DNA of 64,000 bases. It comes from Nocardia higoensis NBRC 100133. Lineage in GTDB: Bacteria; Actinomycetota; Actinomycetes; Mycobacteriales; Mycobacteriaceae. A program made the position numbers and the translations under genes. Position 1 is the first letter of the stretch. The number at the start of each line of letters is the position of its first letter. The stretch lies in assembly GCF_000308595.1 (NCBI RefSeq), contig NZ_BAGA01000185.1, positions 54,611-118,610 on the forward strand. The letters are read 5' to 3'. The notes below the pieces were generated by a model. It was not told where the DNA came from, ran no database searches, and saw nothing but the letters and a program-made list of their open reading frames with translations. Positions 8,138 to 18,000 of the stretch are shown here, in pieces.

Positions 8138-9310
8138 GTGACCCGATATCTTGCGGTACTGCGTTATCTCGGCGCCAAGATCGCCCAGGCCCTGTTCGTG
8201 GTGTGGGGCGCTTACACCGTGACCTTCGTGCTGCTGTACGCGCTGCCCTACGACGCCGTCGATGTGCTCTTCGGCCCCGGTGAGGCCGAGATGATGAGCG
8301 AAGCGGACAAGGCGCGGGCCAGGGAGTATTACGCGATCAGTGGCGATCTGCTCGGGCAGTACCTGAACCGGCTGGGCCATGCGGCACAGGGCGACTTCGG
8401 TGCCTCGACCCGCACCGGGGAACCCGTGTGGCCGCTGGTGCTCTCGGTGCTCCCGCAGACCGCCGCCCTGGCCGGTCTGGCATTGCTGCTCGCACTCGTG
8501 CTGGCCTTCACGATCGCTTTCACCGCGGTCTGGACCCGCAGCGAGCGGCTGGCGAACCTGATCGCCTCGCTGCCCGCCGCCGGGGTGTCGGTGCCGGTGT
8601 TCCTGGTGGGCCTGGCGCTGTTGCAGGTGTTCTCGATCCAGCTCGGCTGGTTCCCGCCGATCGGCAACGGCGGTTTCGACACCATGATCCTGCCCGCGGT
8701 GACCTTGGCGATCCCGGTGTCGGCGCCGATCGCGCAATTGCTGGTGACCAATATGGACGAGGGCCTGCGCTCGGGGTATGTGACCGTCTCGATTGCCAAG
8801 GGCTCCACCAGGTTTCGCGTCCTTTCCCGGGAGGTGCTGGTCAATGCGGGGCTGCCCGCGCTGACCATCGCCGGAGTGACCTTCGGAAATCTGCTGGCGG
8901 GCACGGTGATCGTCGAGACGGTGTTCTCCCGCTCGGGACTGGGCAGGCTGACCGAGACCGCCGTGCGCACCCAGGACGTGCCGCTGGTGCAGGCCGTGGT
9001 GGTCTTCGCCGCGCTGGTGTTCGTGCTCGTGAACCTGGCGGTCGACCTCGTCTATCCGCTGCTGGATCCGCGCCTGCGTGCCCGGTTCGCCACCAACGGC
9101 GAGGGTGTCACGAAGAGCGGCTCCGGCGAGGAAGCGCGGGCCGGCGACGAAGGTCACGCCGCCACCAGCGGCGCCGTCCCGGCGGGTGGCGCGGCCCGGA
9201 CCGACGCCCACCTCGGCTCGAAGGGCCGGGTCGCCGAGAAGGTCCTGGCCGCCACGAAGGGCGAGATCGGAACGACGGGGCGGATCGGCACGACCGAGGA
9301 GGTGACGGCA
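8138..9310 (+). CDS. Peptide/nickel-type ABC transporter permease (DppB-like)
   Basis: Membrane subunit of the importer, about 390 residues, GTG start four bases after the lipoprotein stop. Residues ~1-310 are a normal DppB-type permease, closely parallel to the truncated permease at the window start (YTVTFVLLYALP, VNLAVDLVYPLLDPRL). From about residue 313 it carries an extra ~75-residue tail rich in Gly, Ala, Thr and charged residues (GEGVTKSGSGEEARAGDEG onward) with no hydrophobic segment. The tail runs to the overlap with the next gene (stop at 9311-9313). DppB proteins normally end near residue 310-340, so this is an unusual, probably disordered cytoplasmic extension. It does not affect the family assignment. 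Confidence 0.92.
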
Positions 9311-10179
9311 TGACGGCCGTCGCGGTTCCCGCCCCTGGTTCGGTGCCTGCGCGAGTCGTCGGTGCGGTGCGCTCCACGGCCCGGGCCGCGGCCGCCGCGC
9401 CGAGTCTGGCGGCGGCCTGGCTGATCGTGGCGCTGGTGCTGGCCTGGGCGGTGGTCCCGTCCTGGTTCACCTCGTACGACCCGCTCGAGGGCGACACCGA
9501 CCAGAGCTTCCTCGGGCCCAGCCTCGCGCACCCCTTCGGCACCGACCGGCTGGGCCGCGATCTGCTCGCCCGTGCGATTCACGGCACCGCGACCACGGTT
9601 TCGGCCACCTTGGTCGCGGTCGCGGTCGGCTTCGTGATCGGCGCGCTGATCGGCCTGCTCAGCGGCTTCGCCGGCGGGCGCATCGATTCCGTCGTGATGC
9701 GCTTCGTCGACATACTGCTGGCCATCCCCGGTCTGCTGCTGGCGATGACGGTGGTCACGGCGCTGGGCTACGGCACCATGAACATCGCTCTGGCCGTGGG
9801 TATTTCCGCGGTCGCCGCCTTCGCGCGAGTCATGCGCTCGGCGGTGCTCAAGGTGACCGAGGCCGACTACGTGGAAGCCGCCTACGGGTCCGGCGCGGGT
9901 TTCGGCCGCGTCGTGTTCCGGCACGTGCTGCCCAACTCGCTGTCCTCGGTGCTGTCGCTGGCCGCGCTGGAATGCGGTTCGGCGGTGCTCTCGGTGGCCG
10001 CGCTCGGCTTCCTCGGCTACGGCGCGCCGCCGCCGGCGCCGGAGTGGGGCCTGGCCGTCGCCGAAGGCCGCGATTATCTGGCCACCTACCCGTGGATCTC
10101 GATCATGCCCGGCCTGCTCATCGCGGTGGTGGTGCTGTCCACCAATCGCATCGGCCGATCGTTGGGAGACAAGTCATGA
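9310..10179 (+). CDS. Peptide/nickel-type ABC transporter permease (DppC-like)
   Basis: 289-residue second permease. ATG at 9310 overlaps the previous stop (ATGA), so the two are translationally coupled; the frame is open far upstream but only through the other permease gene. Landmarks are HPFGTDRLGRDLLARAIHG, the EAA region EADYVEAAYGSGAGFGRVVF with the following RHVLPNS, and GFLGYGAPPPAPEWGLAVAE. It shares SFLGYGAP/GFLGYGAP and the PxPEWG block with the permeases at 965 and 41578. Works as a heterodimer with the product of the gene at 8138 and the fused ATPase that follows. Confidence 0.93.
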   Translation: MTAVAVPAPGSVPARVVGAVRSTARAAAAAPSLAAAWLIVALVLAWAVVPSWFTSYDPLEGDTDQSFLGPSLAHPFGTDRLGRDLLARAIHGTATTVSATLVAVAVGFVIGALIGLLSGFAGGRIDSVVMRFVDILLAIPGLLLAMTVVTALGYGTMNIALAVGISAVAAFARVMRSAVLKVTEADYVEAAYGSGAGFGRVVFRHVLPNSLSSVLSLAALECGSAVLSVAALGFLGYGAPPPAPEWGLAVAEGRDYLATYPWISIMPGLLIAVVVLSTNRIGRSLGDKS

Positions 10180-11846
10180 GTGCACCGGAGATCGTGAAGC
10201 CGGCGGACACCGAGCCGCTGCTGCGGATCGCCGATCTCGTCGTCGACTATGCCCCCTCGAGCCGGTCGGCGCCGGTGAGCGCGGTGAACGGGGTCTCGCT
10301 GACCGTGCGACCGGGTGAATTCGTCTCCGTCGTGGGCGAATCCGGATCGGGCAAGTCCACCACGGTGCATGCCGCGCTGCGGTTGCTGCCGGGCTATGCG
10401 AAAGTGCGGGCCCGGGTGCTCGAACTGCACGGCCGCGATGTCAGCGCCGGGCGCGAGAAGGATCTCACGCCGTTGCGCGGCCCCTTCGTCGGCTTCGTGC
10501 CCCAGGACCCGGCGACCTCGCTCAACCCGGTGAAACGGGTCGGGGCACAGGTGTCCGAGGCGATCCGGCTGCACCGGCCCGTCGTCGCCCGGCGGGCGCG
10601 CACGATCGCGCTGGACAAGCTCGAGCAGGCCGGCCTGCAGGACCCGGAGCGGGTGTACGCGTGCTACCCGCACGAACTCTCCGGCGGCATGAAACAACGC
10701 GTGCTGATCGCCATCGCGCTGGCCAACGATCCCGCGCTGCTGGTGGCCGACGAGCCGACCTCCGCGCTGGACGTGACCGTGCAGAAGCAGATCCTCGACC
10801 GGCTCGCGGTGCTGCGCACCGAACTGGGGCTGGGGATTCTGCTGGTGACCCATGATCTCGGGGTGGCCGCGGAGCGTTCGGACCGGCTGATCGTCATGCG
10901 CGGCGGCCGGGTGGTCGAGGAGGGCCCGGTGCGCGAAGTGCTGACCGCGCCACGGGACGAATACACCCGCGAACTGATCGCGGCGGCGCCCTCCGCCCAC
11001 GAAGGCCGCCTCACCGCGAGCGCGAAGGCCTCGGCCGCCCGGGCCGAGGCGACCGTGCCGGGCGGCGGTAGCGCCGCGGGCGGCCCACTGTTGCGGGTGC
11101 GGGGAGTCGACGTCACCTACGGTAGCGTCCGCGCTGCCGTCGACGTGGCCTTCACCGTGACCGCCGGCACCACGCACGCCCTGGTCGGTGAGTCGGGAGC
11201 AGGCAAATCCACGGTGGCCAGGATCGTCGCGGGTCTCGGTCGCGCCGACTCCGGCGAGCTGATCTTCGACGGCGCCGCCGTGCCGACGGGCGGGCGGCGT
11301 GGACGTAGGTCCAAGGAACTGCGCCGTGGGATCCAGTTCGTGCACCAGAACCCGTACTCCGCGCTGGACCCGAGCTACACGGTGGAGCAGATCGTGGCCG
11401 AGCCGCTGCGGGCCTTCGGCATCGAACGCGATCGCAGCCGGGTCCGTGACCGGGTGGCCGAACTGCTCGACGCCGTCGCGCTCGACTCCGCTCACCTGCG
11501 CCGCAAACCGGCCGAGCTCTCCGGCGGCCAGCGGCAGCGGGTGGCGCTGGCCCGGGCGCTGGCGGCGGGCCCGCGGTTACTCGTCCTCGACGAAGCGGTC
11601 TCGGCGCTGGACGTCTCCGTCCAGGCTCAGATCCTGCAACTGCTCGTCGACCTGCAGGCCGCCCAGGGGCTCACCTACCTGTTCATCACCCACGACCTCG
11701 GGGTGGTGCGGCTGGTCGCCGACGATGTGACCGTGATGCGGGCCGGACAGGTGGTCGAGACCGGACGCGTGGCCGATATCTTCACCTCACCCGGCCATCG
11801 GTACACCCGGGAACTGCTGGACGCAGTTCCCGGTGCGCGTTGTTAA
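10176..11846 (+). CDS. Fused double ATP-binding protein of peptide-type ABC importer (DppD-DppF)
   Basis: 556-residue protein with two complete ABC ATPase domains in tandem, driving import through the two preceding permeases. First domain: Walker A GESGSGKST near residue 53, signature LSGGMKQ near 168, Walker B LLVADEPTSALD. Second domain: GESGAGKST near 339, LSGGQRQ near 448, LVLDEAVSALD. In the second Walker B/D-loop the usual P after DE is A (DEAVSALD rather than DEPTSALD), a tolerated variant. ATG at 10176 overlaps the previous stop by four bases. Each half ends with the oligopeptide-type extension (DEYTRELIAAAP; GHRYTRELLDAVP). It closes the operon; the downstream 250 bp separate it from the NRPS. 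Confidence 0.94.
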   Translation: MSAPEIVKPADTEPLLRIADLVVDYAPSSRSAPVSAVNGVSLTVRPGEFVSVVGESGSGKSTTVHAALRLLPGYAKVRARVLELHGRDVSAGREKDLTPLRGPFVGFVPQDPATSLNPVKRVGAQVSEAIRLHRPVVARRARTIALDKLEQAGLQDPERVYACYPHELSGGMKQRVLIAIALANDPALLVADEPTSALDVTVQKQILDRLAVLRTELGLGILLVTHDLGVAAERSDRLIVMRGGRVVEEGPVREVLTAPRDEYTRELIAAAPSAHEGRLTASAKASAARAEATVPGGGSAAGGPLLRVRGVDVTYGSVRAAVDVAFTVTAGTTHALVGESGAGKSTVARIVAGLGRADSGELIFDGAAVPTGGRRGRRSKELRRGIQFVHQNPYSALDPSYTVEQIVAEPLRAFGIERDRSRVRDRVAELLDAVALDSAHLRRKPAELSGGQRQRVALARALAAGPRLLVLDEAVSALDVSVQAQILQLLVDLQAAQGLTYLFITHDLGVVRLVADDVTVMRAGQVVETGRVADIFTSPGHRYTRELLDAVPGARC

Positions 11847-12097
11847 CAGCGCGGTTGCCGCTCACCGATAACATGATGCGTTCGATTGACGGCGGTTCTC
11901 CGGCGAAATGGAGAAAATGTCCGGAATGTGATGTACGAATTGTTGCGCCGGTCGAACCCATGAGTCGAGTGAATATCACTCTACGCAAATACCGACCCAC
12001 CTCGCGGTAGGGGTAGTGGACTCGAGGCACGAACGAACTCGAGACGTGGACGACGCGAATCGGTCGGTGCAGATCGGCGGGGGCTTGGAGGTGAACG
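11847..12097. promoter_or_regulatory. Intergenic region upstream of the NRPS, probable promoter
   Basis: 251 bp between the importer ATPase and the NRPS gene. It is more AT-rich than its neighbours over 11870-12000, as expected of a promoter region, and contains a TTGACG hexamer at 11886-11891 without a good -10 partner at standard spacing. No iron-box palindrome of the IdeR/DmdR type was found. The NRPS ribosome site GGAGGTG is at 12086-12092. Confidence 0.4.
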
Positions 12098-15000
12098 ATG
12101 GGCGATCCACGCTTGCGGCTCGGCCCGGCCCCGGCGGCGCAGGAAGATTCCTGGACCGATGCGCCCGCGGCGCAGCCGGTGCCGCTGTCCTCGGGGCAGC
12201 GAGCGCTGTGGATCGCGCAGCGACTGAGCCCCGGCGTTCCGATATGCGAGGCGCAATATATCGAATTTCGGGGCGACCTGGATGTCGATTTGCTGCGGCG
12301 GGTGTCGATTCGGGCGGGTCGTGAATTCCAGTCGGGGTATCTACGTCTGGTAGAGGTCGAGGGTGAGCCGTTTCAAGTGTTCGACCCCACGCTGGAATCG
12401 GAAGGTCCGGTCATCGATATGCGCGATGAACCGGACCCGATGGCAGCGGCCTTGCGATGGATGCGCCAGGAGTACACCGCGCCGCTGGACATGACCCGCG
12501 ACCGATTGACCGCCTGGACCCTCGTGCAGGTGGGCGATCAGCATTTTCTGTGGTATTCCCGGATTCATCACGTCGCCCTGGACGGCTATGCCGCGATGAC
12601 GATGGTGAACCGGGTGGCCGCGCTGTACACCGCGGCGGTGCAGGGCCGGACGGCGGACCAGTGCGAGGCCGCTGATCTGCGCACGCTGTACGAGATCGAC
12701 CGCAGCTATCGGGAGTCGGAGCGGTTCGCCAACGACCAGGCGTATTGGGCCGACAGGCTCGCCGGTGTCCAGGAGATGTCGAACTCGGCCACGGCACCGG
12801 CGCCCGCGTCGGCGCACAGCGTGGCCGCGATCGGCGAACTGCCGGCGGGCACGGTGGACGGCATCCAGCGATTCGCGCGAGCGTCGGGCGCGAGCCCGGC
12901 CGCGGTGGTGATCGCGGCATACGGTTGTCACCTGGCCCGGATGACCGGCCGTGACCAGGCCATGATCAATGTCCCCGTCTCGGGGCGTACCACCGCGGTG
13001 CTCCGGCGGTCCGGGGGAGTGTTCGTCAACGTCGCGCCGATGCCGATCGACATCGACGAGCGCGACACGGCCGCGACGCTGGTGCGACGGGTGCAGTCGG
13101 ACCTGATCGCCGCGCTGCGGCACCAGCGGTGCGGCCTGTCCGACATCCGCGCCGCCGCGGGGCACAGCGGGCAGCGGCGCTTCGCGGGCCCCATGGTGAA
13201 CGTCATGTTCTTCTCCCAGGAGATCCGGCTCGGCTCGATCACCGGGGAGTTCCACATCCTCAGCTCCGGGCCGGTCGAAGACCTGCTGATCGACCTCTAT
13301 CAGACCGGAGACCCGCCGCGGACCGTCCTGCACTTCATGGCCAATCCCGCGCTCTACACCGGCGGTGAACTGACGAGGCAGCACACCGCGTTCGCACAGT
13401 TCCTCGATGCGTTCACCGCGGTGTCGCCGGACACCGCACTCGGGCAGGTCCACCCGGAGAGCGTTCGTGCCGGCGCCCGCATCCGGCGCCGCCGGGAAAG
13501 CCTCGAGTTCTGGCGCGCCACGCTGGCAGAGCTGCCCGAGGAGTTGTCGCTGCCGGTCGATCGGCCGCGCCGGGGAGCGCGCTCGGATCGGTGGGGCACT
13601 CGGGTCTCGCAGCTGCGGGCGGGCCTGGTGGAGGGATTGGAACGGGTCGCGCGCGAATGCCGATGTTCGTTGTTCACGGTGGTTCACGGCGCGTTGGCGG
13701 TTCTGCTGGCCCGGTCGAGCGGCAGCGGTGACATCTGGGTCGGCACCCCGGCCACCCGGCACGACGATGCGCCGGTCGATCCTGCGCGGGAGACGCTCGC
13801 CGACACCGTGGTGTTGCGGACCGAGGTCGATCTCGCGGAGTCGTTCGCCGATTTCCTGGTGCGGGTCCGGCGCAGCGACCGGGATGCTTTCGATCACGCG
13901 GATGTTCCGCTCGACCAGCTGGTGGACCGGTTCGCCCCGCAGCGATCGCGGCATTCGTTGTGCCCGGTGATGGTGGAGTTCCAGAAGTCGTCGCCCGGGG
14001 ATGCGGAGTCCTCCGGAGCGGATCTGCCGGCGACGGACCTGTCCGGGGACGCGACCGGGTGCGATCTGCGGGTCGTGGTGGCCGAGGGCGGCCGCACGGT
14101 GCGGTTCATCTATGCCACGGATCTGTTCGACGTCGCGACAATCGATTCCCTGGCGCGCCGGTGGATCCGGATTCTGGAGTCGGTGGTGGCCGATCCGTCG
14201 GTGACGGTGGGGGCGATCGATGTGCTCGACCCCGCCGAGCGGGTCGAACTGTCGACGCGCCGGGGTGGGCCGGGCGAAGCTCCGGTGACCTTGGCCGATC
14301 TGTTGAGCTCGGCGGTCGCGCGTGATCCCGAGCGGGTGGCGGTGGTGTCCGGGAACCGGCGGATGAGCTATCGCGAGCTGGACGAGGAGTCGAATCGGCT
14401 CGCCCGAGTGCTCGCCGGGCGCGGTATCGGCCCGGAAGATGTAGTGGCCGTGGCGATTCCGCGATCACCGGAGTCGGTCTCGGCGGTCTGGGCGGTGGCG
14501 AAATCCGGCGCCGCGTTCCTGCCGGTCGATCCGACACATCCCACCGCGCGAATCGCGCACATGGTGTCGGATTCCCGTGCCGCGATAGGGGTGACGGTGG
14601 AGTCCGCGCGTGACCGGCTACCCGATGACGTCGAGTGGTTGACGCTCGGTGCGGGAGCCGATCGCAGCTCCCGGCCGGTCACCGACTCCGAGCGCACCAC
14701 GGTGTTGCGTCCGCAGCACCCGGCGTACCTGATCTACACCTCCGGCTCCACCGGCGTGCCCAAAGGCGTGACGGTGACACATGCCGGACTCGCGGCGCTG
14801 AGCGCCGAACAGCGCGAACGTTACGGCGTGACAGCGGATTCGCGGACGCTGCATCTCGCGTCGCCGAGCTTCGACGCCTCGATCTGGGAACTGCTGCTCG
14901 CGGTGGGCGCCTCCGCCACCATGGTGATCGCCCCGCCGGAAACCTATGGTGGTGCGGCGCTGGCCGAGCTGCTGCGCGCCGAGCGGGTCACCCACGCGGT

Positions 15001-18000
15001 GGCGACCCCCGCCGCGCTGACATCGGTGGATCCGGCCGGGCTCGACAGGCTGGAAGTCGTCGTCGCCGCGGGCGAGGCCTGTTCACCGGATCTGGTGCGC
15101 CGCTGGGCATCGGGCGGGCGCCGGTTCTTCGATGCCTACGGTCCGACCGAGGCCACCATCATGACGAACCAGAGCGATTCGTTGGCGCCGGGCGATCTGG
15201 TGACGATCGGTGGTCCGATTCGCGGGGTGGCGGAGTGGGTGCTGGATCAGCGGTTGCAGCCGGTGCCGGTGGGGGTGGCGGGGGAGTTGTATGTGGCCGG
15301 TGATGTGCTGGCGCGGGGGTATCACGGTCGTCCGGCGCTGACTGCCGAGCGTTTCGTGGCGTGTCCGTGGTTGCCGGGAGCTCGGATGTACCGGACCGGT
15401 GATGTGGTCCGGTGGACTGCGCAGGGGACGGTCGAGCATGTGGGTCGGTCGGATTTCCAGGTGAAGATTCGCGGTCAGCGGGTCGAGCTGGGGGAGATCG
15501 ATGCGCGGCTGGCGGAGCACGAGTCGGTCGCTTTCGCGGTCACGGTCGGCCACCGCGGTGGTTCGGGGTCGGCGTCGTTGGTCTCGTATGTCGTTGCCGC
15601 GAGCGGATGTTCGATCGATACGGTGGCGCTGAGCGGGTATCTCTCGGAGCGGTTGCCCTCCTATATGGTGCCCGCCTCGATCATGGTGCTGGATCGTGTG
15701 CCGTTGACGCCGGTGGGCAAGCTGGATCGCAAGGCCTTGCCGGAGCCGGTGTTCGCCGATGCGAAGGCGTTCCGTGCGCCGGAGACGCCGATGGAGCGCA
15801 CGATCGCCGAGGCGTTCGCCGAGGTGTTGGGCGTCGACGCTGTCGGTCTGGATGACTCCTTCTTCGCGCTCGGCGGCGACAGCCTCACCGCGACCAGGGT
15901 GGTCGCGCGACTCGGCGCCGCGTTCGACACCGAGATCCCGATGCAGTCGTTCTTCGAGACGCCCACGGTGGCCGCGCTCGCGACCCGCATCGAGCGCCAT
16001 GCCGGCACCGGTCGGCAACGCCCACCGCTGGTAGCCGGGCCGCGGCCCGAGCTGGTGCCGCTGGCGCCCGCGCAACAACGGATGTGGTTCTTCAACCAGT
16101 ACGACACCGCTTCCGGGGCATACAACATGCCGATCGCCCTTCGGCTCCGCGGTGAGTTGGACATCGACGCCCTGCGCTCGGCGATGGCCGACGTGCTCGC
16201 CCGACACGAGTCCCTGCGCACGCGGTACCCGGACCACGACGGCACGCTGATCCAGGTGATCGAGCCACCCGACCGGGTGGATCACGAGCTGAGCGTCGTG
16301 GATGCCAGGTCGGACGAGTTGCTCTCCGCCGTCACCGAATTCGCCGGTGCGGGCTTCGACGTGAGCAGCCGGGCGCCGGTGCGTGCCCGGTTGTTCCGCG
16401 CTGCCGACCTCGACGAGCCCGAATACGTGCTGGCCGTCGTGGTCCACCACATCGCCGCGGACGGCTTCTCGATGACCCCCTTGGCCCGCGACGTGATGAC
16501 CGCCTACAGCGCGAGGATTCGTGGACAGGCCCCCTCGTGGGCACCGCTGCCGATCCAGTACGCCGACTACGCGCTGTGGCAGCGGGCCGCCCTCGGATCA
16601 CCGGACGACCCGCACTCGCTGAGCGCCGAACAGATCCGGTATTGGACCGAAGCCCTGGACGGAGCTCCGGAGGAGTTGTCCCTGCCTTTCGATCGGCCGC
16701 GTCCGGTGGTGCGGTCGAATCGGAGTGGGAGTTGCGCGGCGGTGTCGGATGCGGGCCTGGTGGCAGGCTTGGAGCGGGTCGCGCGCGAGTGCGGTTCGTC
16801 GTTGTTCATGGTGGTCCACGGCGCGTTGGCGGTTCTGCTGGCGCGGTTGAGCGACACCGGGGACGTGTCGGTGGGAACGCCGGTCTCGGGTCGCGGTGAC
16901 GCGGTCCTCGACGGCGTGGTGGGGATGTTCGTCAACACGGTGGTGTTGCGGACCGAGGTCGATTCGGGTGAGTCGTTCGCCGATTTCCTCGGGCGGGTGC
17001 GGCGAGTCGATCTGGATGCCTTCGGCCGTGCGGATGTCCCGTTCGAGCAGTTGGTGGATCGCCTGGCGCCGGTGCGGTCGCAGTCCCGGCATCCACTGTT
17101 CCAGGTCTTGCTGGTGTTCCAGGATCCGGCGGGTGTCGAGGTGGAGTTGCCCGGCCTGGATGTGTCGGTGCTGGATGTCCCCGAAGGTGTGGCGGGATTC
17201 GATCTGCGGGTGGTGGTCTCCGGCGCCCCCGGGGGTGGTCTGTTGTCGCGATTCACCTATGCGCGGGATCTGTTCGACGCCGTGACGGTCGAGGCCGTGG
17301 TGGGCCGGTGGGTTCGGATTCTGGAATCGGTGGTGGCCGATCCGTCGGTGGCGCTGGGAGCGATCGATGTGCTCGCCCCGGCGGAGCGGGCGGATCTGCT
17401 GACCCGCCGGGGAGCTCCCGGCGAAACTCCCTCGACGCTGGCCGACTTGTTGAGCTCGGCCGCGGCGCGTGATCCGGACGGGATCGCGGTCGTGTCCGGT
17501 GACCGGCGGGTGAGCTACCGCGAGCTGGACGAGGACTCGAATCGGCTGGCCCGGCTGCTCGTGGCTCGCGGTGCGGGACCGGAAGATGTGGTTGCGGTGG
17601 CGATTCCGCGTTCGCCGGAATCGGTGGCCGCGGTGTGTGCGGTGGCGAAGTCCGGTGCGGCCTTCCTGCCGGTCGATCCGGCCTATCCCGCCGAGCGCAT
17701 CGCGCACATGCTGGCGGATTCCCGTGCTGTGCTGGGTGTGACAGTGGAGTCGGTCCGTGACCGATTGCCCGAGACCGTCTATTGGCTGACCGCCGAGGAG
17801 GCCGGTGCGGAATTCGGCACCGGGCCGGTCACCGATGCCGACCGGATACGCCCGCTGCGCATCGACGACATCGCCTATGTCATCTACACCTCCGGATCGG
17901 CCGGGCTCCCGAAAGGTGTCGCGGTCGGCCACCGCGGGCTCCGGAACTGCGCAGCCGAACACCGGGACGCCGAGCACATCGAATCCGCTTCTCGCGTCCT

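Noticed and set aside
8428..9309. Possible N-terminal extensions of the permease at 9310, and similarly of the ATPases at 10176 and 42465
   Set aside because: The frames are open far upstream but run through the preceding genes in another frame; the ATGA overlaps give starts matching family length.
11847..12097. Iron-regulated promoter for the NRPS (siderophore hypothesis)
   Set aside because: No IdeR/DmdR-type iron box was found, and no siderophore transport or hydroxamate/catecholate genes are in the window; the EntF-like C domain alone is not enough.
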